Shown here one piece after another: positions 16,916 through 25,245 of a stretch of DNA of 64,000 nt. The position numbers were made by a program, and so were the translations under genes. Position 1 is the stretch's first letter; each line of letters starts with the position of its first letter. Source of the stretch: SVFI01 sp045588655 (GTDB taxonomy: Bacteria; Bacillota; Clostridia; Lachnospirales; Lachnospiraceae); the NCBI GenBank assembly GCA_045588655.1, contig JAZNEP010000015.1, positions 1 to 64,000 of the forward strand. The letters are read 5' to 3'. The notes under the pieces are model-generated. The model was not told the DNA's origin. It made no database searches and was given only the letters and a program-made list of their open reading frames with translations.

Positions 16916-16968
16916 ATTTATGTCCTCCTTTAGTTTCAAAGATTTATGGACCCCTTTGCCCATCACAT

Positions 16969-16997
16969 ATTATAAAACCTGAAAAAGCAAAACACAA
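16969..16997 (-). promoter_or_regulatory. gdhA promoter
   Basis: On the minus strand TTGTGT (16992-16997), a 17-bp spacer and TATAAT (16969-16974) lie 54 bp upstream of the gdhA start. Confidence 0.7.
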
Positions 16998-17040
16998 GAT
17001 TTTTTTACTTTTTTTCGTTAAATTGTTAAAGTATTTTTAT

Positions 17041-18354
17041 TTATTCCACAAATTCCGTTTTTACGTATCCGACTTCGCCGTTAAATTTAATCTTACACCA
17101 ACCATCTGCCTGTTCCATAATCAGTTCATATATCTCTCCCTGATATGCTACACCAAGCTTGTCTCCTGACGTAGATGCTGACTTTCTTACATTAACGGTC
17201 TCTTTAATCGTCACTTTACCATTAGCAGTAATATTGGTAGCCGGAGCATCTTCCTGTGTTTCCTCAGTTTCTTGTGTTTCTTCTGTTTCCTGCTCCTGTG
17301 GCTCTTGTGTTGAGTCTCCCACTACTTCCAAATATTCACTCTTAATGTAACCTTCTGTGCCGTTATAATCCACACGACTCCAGCCGTTCTCTTTTGTCTC
17401 ATAGCGTGTAATAGTTTCACCCATTGCCACACGTCCGATACGATCGGCATTTTCACTATCAGATGCTCTGACATTAACTGTATCTGTCGCTCTCACAGAC
17501 TCCTCTACTACCTGCGCCTGCTGATCCGCTTCCTGTACCTGTTCCTGCGCTTCTGCCTGCTGTTCTACAGCCGCTCCGTCTTCTGCCTGAAGCTGTGCCA
17601 TAGCCTGACTCACTTCTTCGTCAAGCTTTGCAGAAAGTGTGCTCATGAATGAATTTAAATCTGCATCTGCATCAATTGCTTCCGCATACTTTGTCTCAAC
17701 CATGGCAAATAAATCAGCCACATCTGCCTGTGCAACAATGGACTTAATATATTCTGTATCATTTTCATTCATATTTCCATCACAAATATACAGACTTCCG
17801 TCTTCCCGCGGGCAAATATACAATGTCGTAAGTCCCGGAGCAAGTGTATTAATATTAGAAAACTTAATTTCATAATATACAAAGGCTACATACGATCCCG
17901 TCATTGGTCCCGGTTTTGTGTATACTTTCACGCCATCAAATTCATCAATATAGGCGCTTTCTTTTTCAATTTTGATCAGTTCCTCTTCCTCAGTTGTATC
18001 CTTTAACGCAGTAATAGACGCTGAATCACCGTTTGTCATCGCATTAAAATATCTGTTTACAAGATCATTCACATCTGCATATGCATTTTCTTCCAATGCC
18101 ACATCCGGTACTGTATAATCTACAACCGGCTCCTGTGGTTGCTCTTCTACAACTGTATCTTCTGTTATAATTTCCTGCTGTGACTCTTCTGTCAGCTCCT
18201 CATCCTCTTTTTTACAAGATACCGCTACCAAAATAATAATGAGTACAACTACAGCAGCCACACCAATATAAAACATCCTTGCAAACTGCTTTTCTGTTTT
18301 TAATTTCTTACCAAGCTGCTTAAACACCCCTGCAATCTTTTTATTGAAACCCAT
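17041..18354 (-). CDS. Membrane-anchored protein with two C-terminal SH3b domains
   Basis: 437 aa from ATG 18354 (MGFNKKIAGVF), with AAAGGAAG upstream. A cytoplasmic basic N-terminus is followed by one membrane helix near residues 30-50 (FYIGVAAVVVLIIILVAV), an acidic linker and an uncharacterised extracellular domain (~75-230). Then comes a Gln/Glu-rich spacer and two bacterial SH3 domains, each with an NVR motif (TVNVRASDSENADRIG and TVNVRKSASTSGDKLG). SH3b repeats commonly bind cell-wall peptides. No catalytic domain is evident, so it is a probable wall-interacting structural or regulatory protein. It lies between tRNA-Arg and gdhA. Confidence 0.85.
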   Translation of the reverse strand: MGFNKKIAGVFKQLGKKLKTEKQFARMFYIGVAAVVVLIIILVAVSCKKEDEELTEESQQEIITEDTVVEEQPQEPVVDYTVPDVALEENAYADVNDLVNRYFNAMTNGDSASITALKDTTEEEELIKIEKESAYIDEFDGVKVYTKPGPMTGSYVAFVYYEIKFSNINTLAPGLTTLYICPREDGSLYICDGNMNENDTEYIKSIVAQADVADLFAMVETKYAEAIDADADLNSFMSTLSAKLDEEVSQAMAQLQAEDGAAVEQQAEAQEQVQEADQQAQVVEESVRATDTVNVRASDSENADRIGRVAMGETITRYETKENGWSRVDYNGTEGYIKSEYLEVVGDSTQEPQEQETEETQETEETQEDAPATNITANGKVTIKETVNVRKSASTSGDKLGVAYQGEIYELIMEQADGWCKIKFNGEVGYVKTEFVE

Positions 18355-18434
18355 AAAAACTTCCTTTCTCACATTTGCATTAATTTCTTACCTTCATTGG
18401 TTGCTATACTAGCACTGATATCTCTATCAGTAAA

Positions 18435-18506
18435 CGTACCCAAGAGGAATCGAACCCCCATCGGCTGAACCGGAATCAGCTGTTTTATCCGTTAAACTAT
18501 GGGTAC
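18435..18506 (-). tRNA. tRNA-Arg (anticodon CCG)
   Basis: On the minus strand the acceptor arms are GTACCCA and TGGGTAC, with discriminator G. The D arm is GTTT...AAAC, the anticodon stem GCTGA/TCAGC encloses the loop TTCCGGT with anticodon CCG, and the T arm contains GGGTTCGATTCC. The 3' CCA is not encoded. It reads CGG arginine codons. Confidence 0.93.
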
Positions 18507-18570
18507 ACACATGTTACAAAAATATTACACACTTTTGCTATCATAACACAGATCCCCAAAAATAGCAAGC

Positions 18571-18601
18571 AAGAAGGGAAAGCCACCGACTTTCCCTTCT
18601 T
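18571..18601 (-). terminator. Terminator of the ZIP transporter gene
   Basis: A 12-bp perfect stem AAGAAGGGAAAG/CTTTCCCTTCTT with a 7-base loop lies 45 bp after the ZIP stop. The minus side continues GCTTGCTATTTTTG and the plus side CCGTTTTTT, so it may act in both directions. Confidence 0.8.
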
Positions 18602-18645
18602 CCGTTTTTTCATATAAAATCACATCAAATAATACTTATCTGTCA

Positions 18646-19428
18646 TTATCCAAGCGCCACATCCAAAATCATCATAATGGTAAATCCGATTGCAAAACAT
18701 ACGGTTCCTATATTCGAATGCTTGCCCTGTGATATCTCAGGAATCAGCTCCTCCACCACGACATAAATCATAGCTCCTGCAGCAAAACTTAAAAAATATG
18801 GTAAAACCGGAACCACCAACCCTGCTGCTAATATGGTTAAAAACGCACCCATAGGCTCTACGATACCTGATAATATTCCATAAAGAAAAGCGCGTCCCTT
18901 TGATACTCCTTCTGCCCTAAGCGGCATAGAAATAATCGCTCCCTCCGGAAAATTTTGAATCGCAATACCGATGGAGAGGGCAAGTGCTCCCAGGAGACTA
19001 ATCTTCGAATCTCCTACAACAATCCCTGCATAAACAACACCTACCGCCATTCCTTCCGGAATATTGTGCAATGCTACCGCAAGGACAAGCATTGTCTTTT
19101 TTTTAAGATTACTTTTAGGGCCTTCTGCTTCTTCACTGTTTATGTGTAAATGCGGAATTACATGATCAAGTAGCAGTAAGAACAAAATTCCAATCCAAAA
19201 TCCCACCGCAGCCGGAACAAATGCAAATTTACCCATATGAGCTGCCTGGTCCATTGCCGGAATCAACAAACTCCATATTGAAGCAGCCACCATCACCCCA
19301 CCTGCAAAACCTGCCAATGCTTTCTGTAACGTATCATGTATGGATTGTTTCATAAAAAACACGCACGCACTTCCAAGTGCCGTTCCTAAAAACGGAATCA
19401 TTATTCCTTGTATTATTTCCATCGTCAT
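18646..19428 (-). CDS. ZIP-family divalent metal transporter
   Basis: Integral membrane transporter for Zn, Mn or Fe uptake; 260 aa with about eight hydrophobic segments. The ZIP metal site is visible as HNIPEG in one helix and NFPEG in the next, and a His-containing cytoplasmic loop (HVIPHLHINSEE) precedes them. The arrangement resembles ZupT/GufA-type proteins. GGAGGG lies seven bases before the ATG. Upstream is a palindromic promoter and structured RNA (see 19549-19684), which could make expression metal-dependent. Substrate cannot be assigned from sequence. Confidence 0.9.
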   Translation of the reverse strand: MTMEIIQGIMIPFLGTALGSACVFFMKQSIHDTLQKALAGFAGGVMVAASIWSLLIPAMDQAAHMGKFAFVPAAVGFWIGILFLLLLDHVIPHLHINSEEAEGPKSNLKKKTMLVLAVALHNIPEGMAVGVVYAGIVVGDSKISLLGALALSIGIAIQNFPEGAIISMPLRAEGVSKGRAFLYGILSGIVEPMGAFLTILAAGLVVPVLPYFLSFAAGAMIYVVVEELIPEISQGKHSNIGTVCFAIGFTIMMILDVALG

Positions 19429-19548
19429 CTACATTCCCTCCTTTGTTGTCTTATACTTTTCATTGCTCTCTTTTTATCATATCTTATCTTGAAAAAAAAT
19501 GTGAATTGACCCACATAAAAATTTCGTGAACCCTATGTATCATTGTGC

Positions 19549-19649
19549 AAAACACAAAACAGCCCATTCTCACGAATGGGCCATCCTGCTCTATAGGAAT
19601 CATCAAGGTCACGAATGACAACATTCGTTTGGAAAGTATGTTCTTTACA
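19549..19649 (-). ncRNA. Candidate ~100-nt small RNA or structured leader of the ZIP gene
   Basis: A good promoter directly after trkH would start a transcript near 19649 that folds into three hairpins. The first is ACGAATG-N4-CATTCGT (19611-19628), the second a short TCCT/AGGA stem (19584-19598), and the third GCCCATTC-N4-GAATGGGC (19562-19581), followed on the minus strand by TGTTTTGTGTTTT. No reading frame of note lies inside. It could be a stand-alone small RNA ending at the third hairpin, or an attenuated 5' leader for the ZIP gene 120 bp further on. It does not match a riboswitch class that I recognise. Confidence 0.45.
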
Positions 19650-19652
19650 TAA

Positions 19653-19684
19653 GTTAGAATACACTAACCAAAGTTACTTGTCAA
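19653..19684 (-). promoter_or_regulatory. Promoter with GTTAG-N6-CTAAC palindrome between trkH and ZIP
   Basis: On the minus strand TTGACA (19679-19684), a 17-bp spacer and TATTCT (19656-19661) form a strong promoter. The palindrome GTTAG-N6-CTAAC (19653-19668) covers the -10 exactly. TTAG...CTAA dyads are typical of DtxR/MntR-type metalloregulator boxes. Together with the downstream ZIP gene this suggests metal-dependent repression (inference). Confidence 0.6.
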
Positions 19685-19700
19685 TAACCTTGTGCAATTA

Positions 19701-21140
19701 TTAATTCTTTTTCCAAACACTAGGAGTAAAAAGTAATAAAATCGGATATAACTCCAATCTTCCTGCCAACATATCAAATATAAACACCAGTTTAGATAAC
19801 GCAGAAAAACCGGTAAAATTTCCGGCCGGTCCCACTTCCATAAGACCCGGACCAATGTTATTCATCGTCGCTGCGACTGCCGTAAAATTAGTGACCAAAT
19901 CATTTCCGTCAAATGTAATCAGTAACAGTGACGCGCAAAAAATCACAAAGTACGTCATTAAAAATGCACCAATTCCACGCACTACCCCTTTATCTAATAC
20001 TTTATCATCCATTTTTATTGTATGGACACTTCTAGGATGAATAAAATAATAGAGTTCTTGACGAATCGTCTTAAATATAATTAGAATACGTGAAACCTTG
20101 ATTCCTCCTCCGGTACTTCCTGCACAGGCACCTATAAACATAATCAATACCAAAACTGTCCTGGAAAACAGAGGCCATTGATTAAAATCTGCGGTTGAAA
20201 ATCCCGTTGTTGTGATAATCGATCCTACTTGGAACGCTGCTTGTTGAAACGCGACAGCAATATGATCAAAGGAATGTCTCAGATCAAATGTAATTCCTGC
20301 GATACAGAGTGCGATAATGATGAAATACCATTTTACCTCTTCCATCTTAAACGCATTCGCTTTGTTTTTTCCCAGCAGAAAATAATAAAAATTAAAATTC
20401 ACACCAAACAGTATCATAAAAACGGTAATCACACACTGACAAAACACAGAGTAATCCGCAATACTCGAGTTTTTCACTCCAAACCCTCCGGTACCAGCTG
20501 TACCAAAGGACAAGGTAATCGCTTCAAACAGTGACATTTTTCCCAAAAGAAGAATCAGTATTTCCAGCAGCGTCATAACAATATAAATAATATATAGAAT
20601 TTTAGCCGTCTCTTTTACTTTCGGTACCAGCTTACCCACCGACGGTCCCGGGCTTTCTGCCCTCATTAAGTGCATATTGCTACCGCCCGTCAGTGGAAGA
20701 ATAATTAGAAGAAATACAAAAACTCCCATTCCACCAATCCAATGTGAAAAACTTCTCCAAAACAAACTGCAATAGCTCAGCTTTTCGACATCGGTAAGTA
20801 TTGTTGCACCGGTTGTCGTAAATCCAGATACAATTTCAAATAACGCATCCACATAAGATGGAATTTCTCCACTGAGTACAAATGGCATTGCGCCAAATAA
20901 TCCCATAACAAACCAGCTGAGTGCAACAATTACAAAGCCTTCTCTTGCATAGTAATTTCTATTTTCCGGCTTTTTACACTTCATTAATAAACCGCTCAGC
21001 ATACAGATACATGCTGTCACACAAAATGCAATCCCGGTTTGCTCCTGATATATCAATGCCACTGAACATGGTAACAGTAAAAACAGACCTTCCAGCAATA
21101 TTACCCAACCTATGATATATCGTATCATCGAATAATTCAT
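19701..21140 (-). CDS. trkH: TrkH/KtrB-family potassium uptake channel subunit
   Basis: Membrane subunit of a K+ uptake system, 479 aa, with the repeated M1-P-M2 fold. Four selectivity-filter segments are visible: TTTGATILTD, GTAGTGGFG, TTTGFSTADF and NNIGPGLMEVG. GGAGGA precedes the ATG, which is 15 bp after the trkA stop. It works with the TrkA protein encoded just upstream. The small length and clostridial setting allow the name KtrB as well. Confidence 0.94.
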   Translation of the reverse strand: MNYSMIRYIIGWVILLEGLFLLLPCSVALIYQEQTGIAFCVTACICMLSGLLMKCKKPENRNYYAREGFVIVALSWFVMGLFGAMPFVLSGEIPSYVDALFEIVSGFTTTGATILTDVEKLSYCSLFWRSFSHWIGGMGVFVFLLIILPLTGGSNMHLMRAESPGPSVGKLVPKVKETAKILYIIYIVMTLLEILILLLGKMSLFEAITLSFGTAGTGGFGVKNSSIADYSVFCQCVITVFMILFGVNFNFYYFLLGKNKANAFKMEEVKWYFIIIALCIAGITFDLRHSFDHIAVAFQQAAFQVGSIITTTGFSTADFNQWPLFSRTVLVLIMFIGACAGSTGGGIKVSRILIIFKTIRQELYYFIHPRSVHTIKMDDKVLDKGVVRGIGAFLMTYFVIFCASLLLITFDGNDLVTNFTAVAATMNNIGPGLMEVGPAGNFTGFSALSKLVFIFDMLAGRLELYPILLLFTPSVWKKN

Positions 21141-21155
21141 ATACTTCCTCCGAAT

Positions 21156-22511
21156 TTACTCCAAAATATCATTGATATCACGCAATCCCTGCTGCGTCGT
21201 AACAATAATTACCGTATCCCCTACCGAAATCCTCGTCTGACCATGCGGACGAATTATTTTGCCACGATGATTAATACAAGCTATCAAAATATCTTTTCGA
21301 AGTCTCAATTCCTGAATTGGTATTCCTACCACATTGGATTCTTCTTTAATCAAAAACTCCAACGCTTCTACTTTATTTTCAATTAGACGATACATCGTCT
21401 CCACATTACTTCCCAACGAATTTTGCATTGCCCTAACATATCTGATAATATACTCTACAGTGATAAATTTCGGATATATCAGACTTCCGAGCTGAAAATT
21501 AGCCACGATATCTTCAAATGATATCCGGTTAATTTTGGTAACTACCTTGGCCTTTGAGCAACTCTGTGCATATAAAGATAGAAAGACATTTCCTTCATCG
21601 ATTCCGGTCAATGCCACAAATGCTTCTGCACGCTCAATTCCCTCTTCCATTAATATATCATGATTTGTCGCATCTCCATGAATAATAACCGCTTCCGGCA
21701 ATAACTCACTGAGTACTTCGCAACGTTCCTTATCTTTTTCGATAATTTTTACATGAATCCCCATACTCAGCAGTTGTTCCGTCAGATAGTACGCAATCGT
21801 ACCACCTCCGACAATAAACGCATCTTTGACCTGATGTGTTTCCACACCGATTTTTTCAAAAAATGCTTTCGCATCTTTAGGTGATGCCACAATGCTGACA
21901 ATATCATTTTCATTTAATACAAAGTCACCCTTGGGAATCACTACTTCGTCTTTGCGCTGTACTGCACAAAACAAAACGGACGATTTTAATTTTTTATCAA
22001 TTTCCATCAGATTATTTCCTGCCAGAAACGATCCATCTTTTACAACAAATTTGAGTATTTCGACTCTTCCTTTTGCAAATGTATCTATTTTATCCGCCGA
22101 AGGAAAACGCAATAGTCGAGCTATTTCTGTTGCCGCTGCATACTCCGGATTGATTGCCATCGAAAGGCCAAGCTCCTCCTTAATAAAACCAATCTCGTGA
22201 TTGTAAAGAGGATTCCTTACTCTGGCAATTGTATTACAGTTACCTAATTTTTTAGCAAACAAGCAACACAACAGATTTTGTTCATCTGATCCTGTTACTG
22301 CAACCAGAAGATCCGCCTCTTCCACTCCTGCATCTTTTTGAATCGAATAACTGGCTCCATTTCCTACCACTCCTAGAACATCATGATTATTGGTAATATC
22401 ATGAATCACTTCACTATCCATATCAATCACAGAAAGATCATGTCCTTCCTTAACTAACTGTTCTGTGATGGTAGCTCCTACTTTTCCACATCCCACTACA
22501 ATAATACGCAT
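21156..22511 (-). CDS. trkA: Trk potassium uptake regulatory protein TrkA
   Basis: Cytoplasmic NAD/ATP-binding ring protein that gates TrkH; 451 aa from ATG 22511 (MRIIVVGCGKVGATI), with GAGAGG upstream. It has two RCK repeats: a first Rossmann fold at residues 1-130 (VGCGKVG...D) with TrkA-C at ~135-215, then a second Rossmann fold (IVGGGTIAYYLTEQLL) near residue 225 with a second TrkA-C at ~365-450. It follows the MATE gene by 4 bp and precedes trkH by 15 bp. Confidence 0.95.
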   Translation of the reverse strand: MRIIVVGCGKVGATITEQLVKEGHDLSVIDMDSEVIHDITNNHDVLGVVGNGASYSIQKDAGVEEADLLVAVTGSDEQNLLCCLFAKKLGNCNTIARVRNPLYNHEIGFIKEELGLSMAINPEYAAATEIARLLRFPSADKIDTFAKGRVEILKFVVKDGSFLAGNNLMEIDKKLKSSVLFCAVQRKDEVVIPKGDFVLNENDIVSIVASPKDAKAFFEKIGVETHQVKDAFIVGGGTIAYYLTEQLLSMGIHVKIIEKDKERCEVLSELLPEAVIIHGDATNHDILMEEGIERAEAFVALTGIDEGNVFLSLYAQSCSKAKVVTKINRISFEDIVANFQLGSLIYPKFITVEYIIRYVRAMQNSLGSNVETMYRLIENKVEALEFLIKEESNVVGIPIQELRLRKDILIACINHRGKIIRPHGQTRISVGDTVIIVTTQQGLRDINDILE

Positions 22512-22515
22512 GTCA

Positions 22516-23892
22516 TTACCTCTCTTTTTCTTCAATCAGACGATTCAATTCTTTAAACTCCCGTCGTACCAGAACAAGTGCTACAATTGCAGCCATTAAA
22601 TCCGCAATCGGCGCAGAGTACATAATTCCATCAATCCCCATAATCATTGGAAATACAATAATGAGTGGCAATAGAAATAAAATTTGTCGAGTCAGCGACA
22701 AAAACACCCCTTTTTCCGGCTTCCCAATGGACGTAAAAAGATTGGAAGAAATCGGTTGTACTGCATTTAAGAATGTAAAAAACATATAAATCCTGAAATA
22801 TCTTACAGCAAACAGATAATAAAATTCACTTTCGGAAGATCCAAACAGCTCAATAATCTGACGCGGAAATATCTGAAACAGCAAAAACGCAACCGTAGAA
22901 ATCACCGTTCCGGTAGTTACCGCAATCAAATACACTTTTTTTACCCTGTCATAATTTTTGGCACCATAATTGAAACTTGCAATCGGTTGCATTCCATGTG
23001 ATAAACCGATACAAATGGAAAAAAACAACATTCCGACTTTAGAAATGATACCTGCACACGCAAGCGGAATGGCCTCTCCATATTGCGATTGCGCTCCATA
23101 ATAAGTCAATGATTTATTCATAATAATCTGAATCACCATCATGGCTATCTGATTAAAAAAATTGGATACGCCGAGTCTTGCTAAAAATCCGGCATACATC
23201 GCCTTAATTCTAAGATGCTGTTTTTCAAGTTTTACAGTTTTATAATGCATCAAATTATAGAATATCATCCCTGCAGCCAAAATCTGACCTATAATTGTTG
23301 CAAGTGCAGCTCCCTTCATTCCCATATTGAGTCCAAAGACAAACACCGCATCCAATATCGTATTGGTCACAGCACCTGCAATATTACATGCCATGGCAGC
23401 ACGTGGATTACCGTCTGCTCTGACAAGATGCCCACCACCAGTTGAAAATATCAAAAACGGAAAACCAAACGCTGTAATACCTGTATACTCTTTTGCATAT
23501 GGCAATACATTTTCAGGACTTCCAAACATACGAAGCAATGGTTCCAAACAGAAAACCGTACCTACACATAAAATTACTCCACTAAAAAACAGCATCATGG
23601 CTGCATTTCCAATGTAGTGAATTGCCTTCTCTGAATCTCCGCGTCCCATTGTCAAGTTAAATGCCGCCGCACCACCGACTCCAAATAAGAGCGCAAGTGC
23701 CAAACAAGATGTGCTCAGCGGAAATGCCACGTTTGTTGCTGCATTCCCAAGCTCACCTACACTATGTCCGATAAAAAACTGATCTACAATATTATATAAT
23801 GCTCCTACAATCATTGCGATTATACTTGGTACTGCATATTGAAATAATAATTTTTGTACGGGCACTTTCGCCAGTTCCTCTTTCCGATTCAT
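22516..23892 (-). CDS. MATE-family efflux transporter
   Basis: Na+- or H+-coupled multidrug/toxin exporter, 458 aa, about 12 membrane helices in two MatE repeats (~15-175 and ~240-400). The N-terminal signature VPSIIAMIVGALYNIVDQFF and the GVGGAAAFNLTMGRG loop are typical of the DinF/NorM-like clostridial group. The stop is 4 bp before the trkA start, so it probably heads the trkA-trkH transcript, although the functional link is unclear. Substrate unknown. Confidence 0.92.
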   Translation of the reverse strand: MNRKEELAKVPVQKLLFQYAVPSIIAMIVGALYNIVDQFFIGHSVGELGNAATNVAFPLSTSCLALALLFGVGGAAAFNLTMGRGDSEKAIHYIGNAAMMLFFSGVILCVGTVFCLEPLLRMFGSPENVLPYAKEYTGITAFGFPFLIFSTGGGHLVRADGNPRAAMACNIAGAVTNTILDAVFVFGLNMGMKGAALATIIGQILAAGMIFYNLMHYKTVKLEKQHLRIKAMYAGFLARLGVSNFFNQIAMMVIQIIMNKSLTYYGAQSQYGEAIPLACAGIISKVGMLFFSICIGLSHGMQPIASFNYGAKNYDRVKKVYLIAVTTGTVISTVAFLLFQIFPRQIIELFGSSESEFYYLFAVRYFRIYMFFTFLNAVQPISSNLFTSIGKPEKGVFLSLTRQILFLLPLIIVFPMIMGIDGIMYSAPIADLMAAIVALVLVRREFKELNRLIEEKER

Positions 23893-23934
23893 CTTTTTTC
23901 CTTTCCAAGCTTCGCAAACCTAATTATCATCCTC

Positions 23935-23967
23935 AAAAAAAGAGAAACCAACATACGCTGATTCCTC
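23935..23967 (-). terminator. Terminator of the AI-2E-family gene
   Basis: On the minus strand an 11-bp stem with several G-U pairs (arms at 23942-23952 and 23957-23967, loop GTAT) is followed by TTTTTTT. It lies 23 bp after the 23990 stop. Confidence 0.7.
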
Positions 23968-23989
23968 AGTTTTTGTATTTTAAGTCAAG

Positions 23990-25138
23990 CTATCCTTTAT
24001 ACCTACTGCTATTGCGCTTTTTTACATCCGCACGTAACATTTGGTAACATCCCGCTGCAATCGGTACCCCAAGCATCATTCCACCGATGCCAAGTACTCC
24101 ACCACCGATGGTCACTGCAGAAAGTACCCATATGCCCGGAAGTCCGATGGATGAACCAACCACCTTTGGATATACCAAATTTCCTTCCAGCTGCTGAAGA
24201 ACAACAATAAATACCAGGAATAATAACGCCTTTACTGGCGATACTGTCAATATCATAAAAGCTCCTACCGCCGCACCAATGTATGCACCTGCAACCGGAA
24301 TTAGTGCAGTAAACCCAATAAAAGCCCCTATCATAGTTGCGTATGGGAAACGGAAAATCCACATTGCAACCATACATAACACACCAAGAATTACTGCTTC
24401 CGTACACTGTCCGACGATAAATTTGTGAAATGAATCATTAAATGTAGTATACACATACACCAGTTTCCGATAGACGCTGTCTTTACAATAGGTTTTAAAC
24501 AGTTTTCCAAACTGGGCAGATAACGTCTCTTTTCCAACCAATAAATAAATAGAAAACACAATACTGATTAAACAAGTTACGGCCCCTGAAAACACACCAG
24601 ATATCACGGAAAAAACGGAACCCATAACGCCGCCAATCCCTGATGCCATCCATGTCACAACACTTTTAACAACCGCTTCCCAATCCGACACATTACTATT
24701 TGAAATGCTAATCCCTGCTTCGCTTAAATACTTCATCAGTTGCTTATTTCCCTGGATATACGCAGTCGCGTTACTGAGTACAATCGGTATCTCTTTTAGA
24801 AGAAGCTTTCCACACTCAATCACCTGCGGAATTACTAAACTAAAAATCAAAAACACAATACCGACCACTGATATATAAGCCGCTATCATACAAACCGTTC
24901 TTCTTGTCTTTTTTGCTAAGCTTGCGTACTTTTTCTTTGCATTCCGAAAATAATATCTCTCATAAAAAGACATTAATATATTTACCACGTAAGCAATCAG
25001 GCATCCGATTAATAGTGGTTTGGCTGCGGATAACGCCAGTGCTGCAATTACCACCATCTTATCCCAGTATTTCGTAAACAAATAAATCAGTATTGCCACT
25101 ATTCCGATTTTAAAACAAGTTTTCCATTCCAGCTTCAT
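23990..25138 (-). CDS. AI-2E family transporter (UPF0118)
   Basis: Multi-pass membrane protein, 382 aa from ATG 25138 (MKLEWKTCFKIG), with GAGGA seven bases upstream. About eight hydrophobic segments, a long extracytoplasmic loop (~130-170) and the conserved PYATMIGAFIGFTALIPVAGAYIGA region near residues 265-290 are family hallmarks. Members include putative AI-2 exporters and Na+/H+ antiporters, so the substrate is not defined. It is monocistronic, with its own promoter and terminator. Confidence 0.9.
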   Translation of the reverse strand: MKLEWKTCFKIGIVAILIYLFTKYWDKMVVIAALALSAAKPLLIGCLIAYVVNILMSFYERYYFRNAKKKYASLAKKTRRTVCMIAAYISVVGIVFLIFSLVIPQVIECGKLLLKEIPIVLSNATAYIQGNKQLMKYLSEAGISISNSNVSDWEAVVKSVVTWMASGIGGVMGSVFSVISGVFSGAVTCLISIVFSIYLLVGKETLSAQFGKLFKTYCKDSVYRKLVYVYTTFNDSFHKFIVGQCTEAVILGVLCMVAMWIFRFPYATMIGAFIGFTALIPVAGAYIGAAVGAFMILTVSPVKALLFLVFIVVLQQLEGNLVYPKVVGSSIGLPGIWVLSAVTIGGGVLGIGGMMLGVPIAAGCYQMLRADVKKRNSSRYKG

Positions 25139-25179
25139 CGATTTATCCTCACCATTTTGTCTGCGCAACTATAAAAGTC

Positions 25180-25208
25180 ATTATAACGCAACGACTTCGC
25201 ACTTACAA
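25180..25208 (-). promoter_or_regulatory. Promoter of the AI-2E-family gene
   Basis: On the minus strand TTGTAA (25203-25208), a 17-bp spacer and TATAAT (25180-25185) lie 42 bp upstream of the start. Confidence 0.7.
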
Positions 25209-25245
25209 GAATAATTTCCTATGATTCCCATCTGTAATTTCAGCT

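Noticed and set aside
18435..18506. tRNA-Arg as an integration site
   Set aside because: No integrase or 3'-end repeat of the tRNA is seen close by; flanking genes look native.
19584..19630. Fluoride riboswitch-like string (GATGATTCCTAT on the minus strand) before the ZIP gene
   Set aside because: Only the short 3' conserved string is similar; the required paired elements and pseudoknot of the fluoride aptamer are not formed, and the gene is a ZIP transporter rather than a fluoride exporter.
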